Source of the DNA: Porphyra umbilicalis
Lineage: Eukaryota; Rhodophyta; Bangiophyceae; Bangiales; Bangiaceae
NCBI GenBank assembly: GCA_002049455.2
Contig: KV918888.1
Location: 124,001-188,000 of the forward strand
Reading direction: 5' to 3'
Length of the DNA stretch: 64,000 nucleotides
A model generated the notes under the pieces. It worked only from the letters and a program-made list of their open reading frames with translations, had not been told where the DNA came from and ran no database searches. Both the position numbers and the translations under genes were made by a program. Every line of letters begins with the position of its first letter. Within the stretch, counting starts at the first letter, position 1. Shown piece after piece: positions 43,655 to 54,954 of the stretch.

Positions 43655-46600
43655 TCAACTGCGGATGGTTAGCGGTTTGTCGGCCATCCGGTTGTTGTTC
43701 GCAACCGGGCGCTTGTGGACGGACGTGCTCTTGTGCTCAATCGCTAAGCACGACCACTCGTCGCCCTCGAGAAGGTGGGCCGGCGTCCACATCTCCGCCT
43801 CGTCTTCCAGCGGCAACAGCCGCCAGTTGATCATCTGGGTCAAGCGCCAGGAGGCAAACTCCGAAGCTGGCACGGCCAGCCGCTCGCGAATGCGCTCCCG
43901 CAGCGCGCCGACAGTCTCACCGCCGACCAGTACGGGGAAGAGCAACGGAGAGCCAAACAGAGACGGCGCCCGCCGCGGCTTGGATGCCACGTTGAGAGCC
44001 GGCGTCTTGGTGTTGCCGTTGGCCCCCAGCTGCCCACCATTGGCCCGCCCCCGAACGGCTGCGGCGGACGCGGCGTTAGGGCTGATGTGCACGAGCGGCA
44101 CCAGGTTCCACCGAGCGTCCCCCACGAAGTCGTCCGGACGCACCGGCTCCGCGCGCATCTCGGCCACACCCGACAGCGTCGCCTCGCTCGCCCCGCGGAC
44201 GGGCACTCGGAGGGACAACCGACGCGGGATGACCGAGCCCTTCGCGTCCAACAGGCGTACCGATACCCCCGCGGGCAGCGCGAGGCGACGGTGGACCTCC
44301 CGTGCTACTGCTTCAAGCGTGGCGTCCTCGTCCACCAGCACCGACAGTTGGCGAGAGGCGGCGACCTTCACGCCGCTATCGACCAACTCCGGCACTGGCC
44401 CCTCCAATGGCACGGTGGGTGGAAGGGAAGTGACATTGCCGCCGCCGCCAACAGCGCCGGGACCAACGCCGCTTACCACCGGCAAGTCAGGGTTGACTAC
44501 CGCGGGAGGCACGGCATCTGAAGCCAGCTCCGTTAGCGAAGCGGACGGGTGCACACCGTTGGAAACGTCGCTCATGGTGGCCTCGTCGCTCAGCGATGCG
44601 TCCGCCAACGCACCCGCAAGCTGGTTGGGTGCGTCACCCACAGACACCTGATCCTCCGTGGAGCTCTGTACCTTGAGCGCTGCTTGCGCGGCAGTAGTGC
44701 CACCAGCGCCACCGTCTGGCCGCCACGTGACGCGCACCTCCAGCTTATGCGCGTATTCAGCAGCCGGGTAGTCAGTACGCTCGTACCACAAGACTCGCGC
44801 GTCGTCCTCGTCCGACGTAGTTGTCTGGAAGGCCCAGTTGCCGCCGGGGAGCATCGCCGAAAGCTCCCGGGCCTCGTTGGGCATGACCGCCTTGGGACGC
44901 GGGCAGTCGTGGTACAGGTCGTGCACAAACAGCCGTAAATAGTCGGGGTTAGCCCCGTCGCCCAGCGCTCTTGCCAGGTACGACTTCACGAGATGGAGGT
45001 GGTCGCTGCGCAGCAACTCCAGGGTGACCTTGCCGGGCATCGCAGCCGCGGTCGGAGAGGACGCTACCGGGGAAGTGGTCGCCGCAGCCGTCGGGGAAGC
45101 AGCCGGTGAGTCGGGGGACGCCCACTTGTCACGGAACTCGACGCGAACGCCCGACGACAGGTACCGAAAGTACATGGGTGCTTCCGCCAACCGCTCACCA
45201 CCCAACGGCAATTGCGCCCGCTCCTCCGGACTCAGGTTCGCAAACGCGTCGGGCGCCTTGTAAGCCTCAGTGTCCGCAGCAGACTCCACAACGAGGATGT
45301 CACCGCACACCAGCTCCGCGTCGGTACACGTCACGCTCAGCTTCACGGGCTCGATGAGTGTCGCGCTGACCTCCTCAAACAGGTGGACCGGCGTGTCGGC
45401 CGCCAGACCTGCCAGCTCGACCACGTCTGGTAAAACGTCTTGAAGAATCCCGTTCCGCTTGGCCATGACCCGTCCAATGATGCGCAGTTGGCGCTCCCGC
45501 GCGAGAGGTAGGTACTGCTTGACAAACAGCAGGATCTCGTCCTGAGGCAGTGGTGGCACTACCGCCGCTGGCCGGTCCCCATCCGTGTCCATGACTGCGG
45601 TGGCCAGTGACGACGGTTCCACCCCCGTTGGCGATGGGACAGTCCGTGCGAGCTTGACGTCCAGCTCGCCCTGCTTGGCAAAGGCCATGGCTATCTCCTC
45701 GTCCGTCAGCTCCTCCACAAAGAGCCGCAAGTTGCCCTCGTCCAGCAGCTGGGAGCGCGGGTGGTGTCGGCCGAGCCCGAGACCAGGCGTGTTGCCGTCG
45801 CCCGTCAGACCTCCCTCAGGATCATCCGACAGCACAATCGCCTGGTTGTCCATACCCCCTGCCAGCAGGGTGCCTGGTCTGACAGTATCGTTCTGCCGCC
45901 GCGTGCACTGCCATACCCGCAACGCGTCAGCGGAGCGGCCGTGGCCTTGGCTGACGAGGAGCTCCTTGAACTCGCGCAGGCGGAGGCTACGCTTCGCCTT
46001 GACCCGCGGCAGGTTGACCCAAGCGCTGAGGTCCGACCCACCATAAGTGCCCATGCTCGCCGCGGTCAAAATAGACGCAGATATGTACAGGTGCTGCTCC
46101 GCACGCTCGCGACGGGCCAGGGTTTCTGCCTGTCGCTCAGCGTCAATACGCTCGGCCAGGCCCTTGGGCACGTCCGCCTCATTTGTCGACGCCAAAAGGT
46201 CCTTGGCTTGGCTCTTCCGCACGTACTGCAGCATATAGGCAGAGCCAAATCGCCGCGTGGGCCCAAACGTCGTCCGGAACCGGGCCTTGCGCGTTGGCGG
46301 TGGGAGCGCGGGGGAGTTCTCAACGTCGGCCGACAGCACATCGCCGGAATTCCTGGTCGGGCTCGTGTTATCCACCGACAGGGCCTGCGGCGACGTAACG
46401 CCCTTCTTCTTGGTCTTAGCGCCCCGGGTTGCCTTGTTGAGCGCATGCTCCTCCGCTGGTGGTTGATGCAGGCCGCCGACACCGTAATTGTCGTCGATGG
46501 CCGCACGAGACGACACCTTGGTCACCGTTTCGTCGTCAAACTTGTACCACTGGCCCTGCTCTGGGTCGGGTCGGATGAAGGCGCAGTAGTGGCCCGCGTC

Positions 46601-48145
46601 CACGTCGCCAATGTGCACCAGAACCGCGTGGAGAATGTACACTGCGTCCTCCTCCGACATTTGGGCCGTGATGTCGTCCTCCTCCTCGGCAGGCTCGACG
46701 GCGCCATTGCCGGCCGCATCCCCAGACGAAGGTGCGTCGCCGTCCTTGGCAGCCGCCGCCGGTGACCGGTCAGCATCATCGGTCCCACCAGTCTTGTCGC
46801 TGATGGTCACAAACGACCGCAGGTCCAGCTCTGCTCCAAAGTGGAAGTAGTCGTTGATCTTGACCTGAACCGGTGGGTCCCGCGCAAAGTCGAAGTCAAA
46901 CCGCTTCAGATGAAGCTGCAGCACCGGCGGGAGGTGCGCAAAACGGACGCCCTTTTTGGCCCGCTGCAGCTCTTCGTACCCGTCCGCCCGCACCCGATTG
47001 TCGCCGTCCATCATCTCCACAGCGGTGTAGGCGCGCAGCGCCTCGTCGACGCCAGAGAGGCCGAGCACGTTCAGGGAGAGGTCGTAAAACACCTCGTCCC
47101 GGCTGGACGTGTAGTCCACGTCGATGCACTCGACGAACGAAGTGGTCTTCCCCTCAAATAGCTCCGCGACTGTGTCCTTGGCCTTGACACGCTTGAGCGT
47201 CTCCGCCAAGCGGTCACAAAGCACGCGGTTGAGCTCCTGCGCGTCGTGCTGCTGAAAGAGCTCCGCATTGTCCCAACCGAACGACTCAGTGAGCCGCTTG
47301 GTCTTCACGGTCGAGGGGCTGGACTGCAGCTCGTAAAACACCTTCTGCAGCTCGTAACTCTGCCGCTCCGCCACGGTGCTGGTGCTCTCCTTCCCCTCCG
47401 CCTCCTCGCCAGAAACCGGCGGCAGGGGCATGGCATACACAGCCCGACGGAAGGCAGACAGGCAGTAGAGCGTCTGCAGCAGGGAGTTGAGGTAGCAAGT
47501 GGCGCCCTGGTTCTTGAACCCCACGTACCCCGTCTCCTTCCGCGAGTCCCATGCGGGCGCCCACGACGAGTGGGCGGCCGTGTATGAGGAGGCGTCGGTC
47601 AGCTTCACCCGCGCCTCAAAGCGCATCTGCTTCCGGCCGTGGATAGCCGACAGCTTGATAAACTCCCTGAACCCCCAGTCCGCCTCGCGCGGTGAGAAGT
47701 TGTGCGTCGCCTCCTTGATGACGTCCGACGCAGCGGTGCTGCCGTCCTTGGCTCCCTCTGTCAGCAACAACAGCTTGAAGGTGGCGACGCGAGACCACCA
47801 AGCGTCGCGCGCAGCGGGGGCGGGGTAGGGCCCCCCACAGTCCAAGTAGACGGACAGGTCCTCGTTGGTCTGGTTGCCGTGGGGGAAAATAAGAAAACGC
47901 CATTGGTAACCCCCAAAGGGGGTCCAACCAGAGTGAATTTTGTCGTCGTCGATCGGCGTCGACGACGACATGGTGAACTGGAACACCGCCGACGGCTCCT
48001 GTCCTTCCTCGTCATCATCGTCGTCATCGTCATCGTCAATGGACGTCACGGCGGTGGTGTTGGACACAGGCGGCGGCAGCAGCAACGGCGGTGCCGCAGA
48101 GGGTACCTTCTCCTCACCATCCGCTGCAGCATCAGTTCCGGCCAC
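43655..48145 (-). CDS. Ubiquitin-specific protease USP7-like (MATH-USP)
   Basis: A single exon of 1,496 residues. The leader holds an acidic run of nine Asp. A MATH domain (about 52-200; FPHGNQTNEDLSVYL, WGFREFIKLSAI) is followed by the USP catalytic domain from about 208: Cys box GYVGFKNQGATCYLNSLLQ with Cys217, the QQHDAQELNRVL segment, the VLQLHLKRFDFDF strand and the His box DAGHYCAFIRP with His519, ending QWYKFDDETV. MATH followed by USP is unique to the USP7/UBP12/13 group, nuclear and cytosolic deubiquitinases. The remaining 900 residues carry the C-terminal ubiquitin-like array (USP7_C2/ICP0-binding region; FVKQYLPLARERQLRIIGRV, LEVRVTWRP, WRLTQMINWRLLPLEDEAE). The protein is longer than typical USP7 (about 1,100) because of Ala/Ser/Gly insertions, one inside the catalytic domain before the His box. 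It ends MADKPLTIRS. Confidence 0.95.
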   Translation of the reverse strand: MAGTDAAADGEEKVPSAAPPLLLPPPVSNTTAVTSIDDDDDDDDDEEGQEPSAVFQFTMSSSTPIDDDKIHSGWTPFGGYQWRFLIFPHGNQTNEDLSVYLDCGGPYPAPAARDAWWSRVATFKLLLLTEGAKDGSTAASDVIKEATHNFSPREADWGFREFIKLSAIHGRKQMRFEARVKLTDASSYTAAHSSWAPAWDSRKETGYVGFKNQGATCYLNSLLQTLYCLSAFRRAVYAMPLPPVSGEEAEGKESTSTVAERQSYELQKVFYELQSSPSTVKTKRLTESFGWDNAELFQQHDAQELNRVLCDRLAETLKRVKAKDTVAELFEGKTTSFVECIDVDYTSSRDEVFYDLSLNVLGLSGVDEALRAYTAVEMMDGDNRVRADGYEELQRAKKGVRFAHLPPVLQLHLKRFDFDFARDPPVQVKINDYFHFGAELDLRSFVTISDKTGGTDDADRSPAAAAKDGDAPSSGDAAGNGAVEPAEEEDDITAQMSEEDAVYILHAVLVHIGDVDAGHYCAFIRPDPEQGQWYKFDDETVTKVSSRAAIDDNYGVGGLHQPPAEEHALNKATRGAKTKKKGVTSPQALSVDNTSPTRNSGDVLSADVENSPALPPPTRKARFRTTFGPTRRFGSAYMLQYVRKSQAKDLLASTNEADVPKGLAERIDAERQAETLARRERAEQHLYISASILTAASMGTYGGSDLSAWVNLPRVKAKRSLRLREFKELLVSQGHGRSADALRVWQCTRRQNDTVRPGTLLAGGMDNQAIVLSDDPEGGLTGDGNTPGLGLGRHHPRSQLLDEGNLRLFVEELTDEEIAMAFAKQGELDVKLARTVPSPTGVEPSSLATAVMDTDGDRPAAVVPPLPQDEILLFVKQYLPLARERQLRIIGRVMAKRNGILQDVLPDVVELAGLAADTPVHLFEEVSATLIEPVKLSVTCTDAELVCGDILVVESAADTEAYKAPDAFANLSPEERAQLPLGGERLAEAPMYFRYLSSGVRVEFRDKWASPDSPAASPTAAATTSPVASSPTAAAMPGKVTLELLRSDHLHLVKSYLARALGDGANPDYLRLFVHDLYHDCPRPKAVMPNEARELSAMLPGGNWAFQTTTSDEDDARVLWYERTDYPAAEYAHKLEVRVTWRPDGGAGGTTAAQAALKVQSSTEDQVSVGDAPNQLAGALADASLSDEATMSDVSNGVHPSASLTELASDAVPPAVVNPDLPVVSGVGPGAVGGGGNVTSLPPTVPLEGPVPELVDSGVKVAASRQLSVLVDEDATLEAVAREVHRRLALPAGVSVRLLDAKGSVIPRRLSLRVPVRGASEATLSGVAEMRAEPVRPDDFVGDARWNLVPLVHISPNAASAAAVRGRANGGQLGANGNTKTPALNVASKPRRAPSLFGSPLLFPVLVGGETVGALRERIRERLAVPASEFASWRLTQMINWRLLPLEDEAEMWTPAHLLEGDEWSCLAIEHKSTSVHKRPVANNNRMADKPLTIRS

Positions 48146-50387
48146 AAGGGCTTCTGCGGCGGGGGCATTCGCCTACAACCGACGTGACACAAACAAACAC
48201 GAAGGGTCACACCAGTGCGGGAAGCGGCAATGAAACGCCCAACCAGAAATGTAGCGAGACCAGTCAGTATGAACTCAACACTGCACAAACAGTGTACAAC
48301 AAAACCGAAAAAGCTCATTGATTCGCACAAGAGCCGCAGGGGCACGACGGCCGTGGACAGACGCGCTCAGAGCACCGCCGCCACACAAGCACAGAGACTG
48401 GTCAAGGATCGGAGACCCGAGCCCCACATACCTGCTCCGTCGCAGCCGTCTCGGTAGGATCCATGGCAGGCGGCACTGGTGACGTTGCTCGACGTCAGGG
48501 CCGCCAGTCCTCTCACCGCAAGCGCACGGAGTGATGAATCAGAGGTCCGGCACCGACAGGCAGGATCCGCTACACCTCATCAAACCAGGGCGGCGCAGAA
48601 AGCGCGGACCGCGAGGCCCAGCCCGCACCCGCCGACGTCCGTCGCGCCGAAAAAACACAGCCGAGCAACAGCTGCAGCGTCCGCAACGTCGACAAAGCCG
48701 CGTCCCTATCTGCACCGGCCGCCCCGTCCACTTGCGACCCTCAATCCCCAATCAACTGGGAAAGACCAGCGCAGCAGCCGCCCGCTCCGCGACGGCGATA
48801 CAACGGTGGTGGCGCTGTAGACCGAATGCTGCTGGCGTGCGGGGGCGTGTCGCGGGCAGAGGAACTGCCCGTGCTGGCAGTCTGCTGCGAAATTACCTAC
48901 CTCGCGTCAGCCGAAGTACACGAACAGTCATTCAGTCCACCAGATCCACGTTGCACTGAAAGTGCGTTTGAGAATTTACCCTGCCCTTGGCGACAAATTT
49001 GACTCGAGCGTACCGCGTGCATCCCCCAGATCATGTCATCTTTCTCCAGCACTCCACCGACACTCGGGCTTTGAATTCGATGCACGCGCTCGGACATTTT
49101 TTCAAGCTCCGAGCGCCTTTGTCCGCCGCGCACGCGCTGGCGTCCCTCACAACCATCGCCACTCCCTTGGCCATCAACGCCATGCGCGTGTCTCCCCCCC
49201 CCCCCGTGGCCTCCGCCACCGCGCTGCCGCGCATGGCACTGGCAATGAACGAGGACGACGGCAATGACCGGCAATGCTGTGTATCGCTTCGCTCCTCCAA
49301 CCCTTTTCCCGTCGCGCGCTTCTGCCCCCCCCCCCTCCGGCTTCCTTGGCCATCCACCAGTGACGTCCGCGCGCCCATGACGACCGCCGGCGCGGCGCGG
49401 TCGGCCGTTTCGCCTCCTGCGTCCTTGTCCCTCCCTCCCCCCCGCCCCTCCCTGCGTTGGGGAGCACTGGACGTGGCAGCGGCGTCCCGGGGGGCTGACG
49501 CTCCCAATGCATCGCCACGCGCCCGGCTAGCGGGTGCGGTCGTAGCGGAACGCCGGATGGGTCTGCGTGCGCCGCAACGGGGGCCGAGACGATGAGGGTA
49601 CGGTGGGGGGGGGTGCGATCGTGGCGCCGGCAGCCGAGCGCCATGCGGGCGTGGAGGCGCTCGGGTGCGTCTGGCCGTCTGCCGACGGAAGCACCACCGG
49701 GTGCCTCGGTCGGCGGCCGCCAACACGACCGCGGGGTAGCCACCGGCGGTCGCGGCACACTCCCTGGTTCCACCCAAGACCTCACAGGGCGCCTCCCACC
49801 CAGCCGCTCCCCCCTCGCCGCCCCCCGTTTCCTGCCCTTTGGCCCTCATCGGCAGTCGGCAACGCCGCCCCTCCTCTCTCTGGCACCCCTCCCAATCCCC
49901 CCACGCCTGGGTGGGCATCTCGTGGCTGCCGCGGCGGCTGGGATTCTGCGGGCGCACTTTCCTCCCCCCCACGCCGCCCTCCTCCCCGCCCCTTGCCTCG
50001 CGCTTGTGCACACCCCGCAGGGAGAGTCGCCAAGACGGCGCGCCGCCCCGCCGCCACCCCGACGGACCATTTCGCGTGGCGCACACGTGCGGGACGCGCG
50101 GCGCGCGGCCGGGGTTATCAGCGTGCGGCTGCCCGCCGCCCCCCTGACGCGCATGCCACGCCAGGCAGTCGCGCGACGCAACACCGAGTCGGGCTTTGGC
50201 CACCGCCGTCGGCTGCTTCCGCGTCCCCGCTAGTGTCCTCGTCCCACTCCACTCCCGCAACGTTGCCGTCAGCGGGTGGCGTGTTTCCCTTCCCCCCCCC
50301 CGCGCGCGCGCGACCTCGCCCGCGCTCGCCCGCGCTCGCCCGTGTTTCGCCGCCTTCCCCGCGTCTCGGCGGCGGCGGCGGTCCACA
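48146..50387. other. Divergent intergenic region
   Basis: Shared upstream region of USP7 (-) and the zinc-finger gene (+). Frames here, notably a 525-codon antisense frame across 49.0-50.6 kb, are Arg/Gly/Ala-rich and overlap similar frames on the other strand. A frame open from 50196 continues into the zinc-finger protein but has no good start. C runs occur near 49194-49205 and 49327-49335. Confidence 0.55.
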
Positions 50388-52709
50388 ATGTTTGACGTCT
50401 CCGCCCCGCTGTTTGCAGATGGCGGGGACGACGCGGGCCTCCTCGCGGCCATCCTCGACAATGCGCTGCTGCCGCCGCCGGCCGACGCGGGCGCCGCCGC
50501 TGACAGCGTCAGCGCGCTCGTCAAGCAGATGGCCGTCGACGGGTGCATCCCGCCGCCGCCGTCGCGGGCGGGAGCAGCCGCGGCGGCTGCCGCGACGGCT
50601 GCAACCACCGCCGCCGCCGCCGCCGCCGCCGCCGCGCAGCGGCCGGCGGCGTCTTGGCTCGGCGGTGGTCAAGCCACGCACGAGGCGTTGCCCGCCGTGG
50701 CGCTGAGCCGCAGCGCTGGGGATTTTGGCGGTGTCGTGGCCGCTGCGCCGCGGCCTGCCGCCACCGCCCTCGCGGCGGGGGGCACCGATGGCGGTGGCGG
50801 CCGGCGGCCGGCGGCGGTGCCCACTGTCGCTTCCCGCCCCTTACCCGGGGCGGTGGCCAAGAAGGGCCGCAAGCGCAAGGAAAAGATGGACGAGCTGGTC
50901 GTGTCAGCCGCCGACGTGGCTGGCGCCGCCGACGTGGCGGCGGATGTGGCCATGCGCGACGCTGCGGCGTCGGTGGCCGACGGTCCGTCGCCAAGCCACC
51001 CGACCGCCAGTGGCCGTGTGCCGCCGCCGCCGCCACCGGCGCCGCCGCCGCTGCTGCTGCCGCCGCCGCCGCCACCGCCGTCGCTGCCGCCCGCGTCGCG
51101 CTCCCCGTCGACGGCCTTGGTCGCGTGCACGTCCGTCGGTGTCGCGCCCGCCGAGGCTATGCCCGGCACGTCGACGACCGCCGCCGACGCGGCGGCGGCG
51201 GCGGCGGCGGCAGCGGCAGCGGCAGCGGCAGCAGCAGCGGAGGCAGCCGGCTTGACCACCCCCGCCACGCCCGCCGCGGGCGGCGGGGAGCCGGACAAGG
51301 TCCGCCGCGCATTCATGTGCACGACCTGCGGCAAGCACTTTCGGCGCGCCCACAACCGCAAAGTGCACGCGCGTGTGCACACCAACGAAACGCCCTACCG
51401 CTGCACGTTTGCGGGCTGTGACCGGCGGTTCCGGTGGAAGAGCTCCCTCGTCTCTCATCGCCGCTGGCACGCGGACGTGACGGCGGGGGTTGTCGTTGGC
51501 GGGGTGGCCGGCGTGCCCGGCGGCACTTCGGGGGAGCTTGGCAGTCCCGTGTCACCGCCGTCGAGCGCGACGCTTGGGATGGTGTTGGCGGCGACGGGCG
51601 GCCGCGGCGCCGAGCCTCTCACCGGTGCCATTGGCTCCGTGGCGGGTGGCGGCGCCGGCGGCGGCAGCGGCGGCGGCGGCGTGCGTGTGGCGGCCAGCGG
51701 GAGCGTCGACTTTCGGGCGGCGCCAAAGCTCGTCGCCTCCTCCCTCAACACGAGCACCTCTGCGCCGGTTCTGTCGACGCCGTCGGTGGCGGTGGACGCG
51801 GGCGGCAGCGGCCGCCGGCCGCCGCCGACGGGTGAAGCGGGCGTGCGCTCTCTGCCGTCGGCGCTCACGTCGTCGAGCGGTGGCGACAGCGGCTGGGCGA
51901 CGGCGCCGCCGTTGGCGGGGGCGAGCGTGTCCCCGCGGGCAGCGGCGACCGCCCCAGACGACCCGTCCGCGTTGCTCGGGTGGTTTGACTTTTTGCCATC
52001 CGACGCGGACGCGGGGCGGCAGTCCCACGCGGCGATGGCGGGGGTGGCGCCGCCGCCGCCGCCGCCACGCGCGCCGCCCCCGTCGCACACGCCGTATGCG
52101 GCGGCGGGGGCGTCGGGCGGTGGCCCCGCGGCGGTGCTGTCGGCCCCCCCGCCGCCGCGCACGGGGGCGGCTGCAGACGCGGCCAGCACCGGCGGGGGTG
52201 GCGGCGCCAAGCCGTTTGACACGCCCTGGGGCGACGCGGCTGCCTTTGGCGCCCCCCCGAGCCCGCGAGGCAGCCCCGACTGGAGCGGCAGCGACCCGGC
52301 GTCGGGCGACTATGCGGTCCCCGCCGCGTCGGTCGCTGGCGGCGTGTTTGGTGTCGCGTTTGGCGGCGACGCGTACGGGGTGTCGTCGAGTTTCCCGCCC
52401 GCCCTAACCGCCTCGTCCTTTTTGCCCCTCTCCTCCCCGCCGACGCTGTCGTCGCCGGGCGGTGGGGCGGGCTTCTCGGTTGGTAGCTTGGGCTTCCTCG
52501 ACGTCCCGGGCATGGTTGGCAGCGGCCGCGGCGGCGGCGGTGGCGCCGCCGCCGCCGCCGCGCCGCCGCCCCTCCCCGAGTGCATCAAGGCGGGCACCCC
52601 CGAGCCGCACGCCGACTCCGCCTCGGCGGTGACGCCGCCGGGCGGCGGCGGCGGTGGCGGCGGCACGCTCGGCGACGAGGGCGCCGTGACGCCCATTGGC
52701 GACTTTGCA

Positions 52710-52740
<31 letters not shown>

Positions 52741-52940
52741 GCGCGGCCGTGGACTCGTTTATGCTCCTCTCCCCGTCGTCGATGGACGGCCAGTTCCTCA
52801 CGCCCGACTCGTTGGGCGTGCTGCCGCTGGCGCCGTCGCCGCTGTCACTGTCGTCCATGAGCGTGTCGCCGGGGGGGACGCGGGAGCTGTTCCCACCAAA
52901 CGTTGTGGCCGACCTCAACGCGCAGCACCACTTTTTTTGA
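50388..52940 (+). CDS. C2H2 zinc-finger protein with two fingers, putative transcription factor
   Basis: A single exon of 850 residues starting at ACAATGTTTGAC; the upstream extension is Arg-rich and unlikely. The N-terminus FDVSAPLFADGGDDAGLLAA is acidic-hydrophobic and could be an activation segment. A basic KKGRKRKEKM cluster (about 160-175) suggests nuclear import. Two consecutive C2H2 fingers follow. The first is Cys311, Cys314, His327, His331; the second is Cys339, Cys344, His357, His361. They are joined by HTNETPY, a close variant of the TGEKPY linker of DNA-binding fingers. Nearly everything else is Ala/Gly/Pro/Ser low complexity, with homopolymeric Ala and Pro runs encoded by GCG/CCG repeats. 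The C-terminus SSMDGQFLTPDSLGVLPL is more ordered. Two tandem fingers could bind a short DNA site. No orthologue is recognised. Confidence 0.85.
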
Positions 52941-53788
52941 TGTGGCGGCGTGGGCGGGGGGTATCCCTTGCTCTGTCTCCCTCGGGTTGGATTCACTCCA
53001 TGACGGCGGGGAACACGGCGGCTGCTCCTCGACTTAGCCGTTTGGGACTGCTCGACTGCGTTATTGCTTCAGCCAATGTACATAGATCTCTCTTCTCTCC
53101 CTGCACGACCCAGCACACTGCCTCGACAGCGTGTATTGATTGGCACGCGTATGGTCGGTCCGTGGCGGTGACCAAGTGGCAGCCGCGCACAGCCAAGGAA
53201 CTTGCATGGACGTGTTTGCATTCTTGACGGGGAGACTGTGGTCAGTCTCGGGCGGGTGGGGGAGCAGGGCAGAAATGGTGGTCGCGCGCCCGTCGGCGCG
53301 CTTCTTCTCTCTTTCGGTGTCGCCCAACTTTGGTCCGACTTTTTCCAATTCGTGGTGGTGCTTCCACACGCCGGGCTGACAGACGCTGCAGATGTCGACT
53401 GAAGGGGGTGCCGAACCACAAGCATTCGAAAAATTCAGGGCCTCACGAAACACTGTCATCAATGTTAGAAGCTCAGCCAACCGGACGCCTTTCTCCCTCT
53501 GGACGAGGGGGCGTGGTCCAAATCGTTTACTCGCGAGCGCCCACTATCGATAACATATTCCACTGCAAACCATGCCAATGACCTGGCAGGCGCTGCGCCT
53601 CCCACCGTGATTGCTGCCAAGCTGGCGCCCAACCCGCTGCGCGGCACGAGCGCCCGTGGCCGCGCGTCCCGACCGGGGTCCGCGCTGACGGCCGCCCCCC
53701 CCCCTTGGTGCGCCGCCGCCCCCCTCGGTGCCGTCACCCCCCCCCCCCAACCGTCCGTACCCCCATCCTCCCTCCCCATCCGGCGACC
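52941..53788. other. Intergenic
   Basis: 3' UTR of the zinc-finger gene and leader of the next gene. No recognisable element. C runs occur near 53696-53704 and 53739-53748, just ahead of the next start. Confidence 0.6.
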
Positions 53789-54954
53789 ATGGCCGACGCC
53801 ACGGGCGGCGTGTCGGCCTTTCCAGAGCCGACGCCCGGCTCGGTCCTCGCCGCCCCCGCGGCGGCGGCGGCGCCACCCGCCGCCGCCCCCCCCGCGGCGG
53901 CGGCGGTGCCCGCCGGCGCGCCCGCGGCGGACGCGCCTCCCGCAGGCGTGGCTGTCCCCCCCTACACTCCCTTTGCCTCACCCTACGCGTCGACGTACCC
54001 CCCCCCCCCCTATGGCGGCCCGTCGCCCTACGGCGCGCCCTACGGCGCGCCCGCCCCCTACACCCCCTACGGCGTGTCGCCGGCGTACGCCCCCCCCCCG
54101 TACGGGGCGGCGGCGCCACCGCCGGCGACCGCCGCCTGGGGTGCCGCCCCCACCGCCACCGCCGCCACCGCCGCGTCGGCGGTGTTGGCGCCCCTGCAGG
54201 GCGTCCACGCGGCGCTCGCGCGCGTCGCGCGCGTGTCGGGGATGCTCGAGGAGCTCCTCCGCTCCATCCACCTCCTCGTCACCACCGGCGGGGCGCTCGT
54301 GTACGCGGCCACGTCGTTGCGTTCGGAAGCGACGGCGCTGCTGTGCAACCCGGCGGCGGCGGCGGTGGCGGCCACGGCCACGGCGGCAACGGCGGTGGCG
54401 TCGTCCAAGCGGCGACGGCGGCGCCACGGGGGGGTGGGCGGGGGGGGGCGGGGGGGGGAGGGGGAGGGGGGGGGGGGTGGGCCCTCCCGCCAGCCCCGCC
54501 GAGCCCGGCCGCCCGCCGCCGCGCGCGGGCGGCGGTGGTCGTCGGGTGGGTCGTCCGCCTCGGCGTGCTGTTCCTCTTGTCGCCCGCGGCGGGGCGCTGG
54601 TCGCCGATGCGGCTGCTGTTGCGGGTGCTCGGGTTGGTGCCCATTGGGCCGGGCGGGACGCTCGTGGAGGGGGGGGGTGGGGGGGAGGGGGGGGGTGCGG
54701 ACGGCGGCGGAGACGCCGAGGGGGGGGGGGGCGCCGACGGTGGCGGCGGTGACGGCAGCTCCGTCGACGCGTCGGATGTCAGCGAGGAAGGCGACTCGGG
54801 GGTCGATGAGGAGGGGGTCAAGGGGCGGCGCGGGCTGGGTGGCCGCCGGGACGGCGGGTACGGCATGAGTGACGGGCATTCCCGGCGGGTGCGACGGGGG
54901 AGGAGTTCCCGCGAATGGAGTGGGGAGCTCCCAGAGGACGCCTCCAACCTGTAG
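53789..54954 (+). CDS. Possible PEX13-like peroxisomal membrane protein, frame broken in G runs
   Basis: The start at 53789 (GACCATGGCC) opens a Pro/Ala-rich then Tyr/Gly/Pro-rich N-terminus (YPPPPYGGPSPYGAPYGAPA, repeated YGAP/YGG motifs), followed by LQGVHAALARVARVSGMLEE and LLRSIHLLVTTGGALVYAATS. A Tyr/Gly-rich leader followed by an amphipathic helix of this kind resembles the N-terminal region of peroxin 13, the docking component for import receptors. The frame then enters a basic patch, SSKRRRRRHGG, and G runs at 54428-54477 (7, 9, 9, 5 and 12 G). Beyond them the sensible frame shifts by one base and continues VVVGWVVRLGVLFLLSPAAG, a membrane segment, then a Gly-rich loop, an acidic DASDVSEEGDSGVDEEG and the stop at 54954. 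One added base gives 388 residues. No SH3 domain, which animal and yeast PEX13 have and plant PEX13 lacks. The family assignment is tentative. Confidence 0.5.

Noticed and set aside
49031..50608. 525-codon antisense frame
   Set aside because: Low-complexity Arg/Gly/Ala, partly antisense to the zinc-finger gene, no start context or domain.
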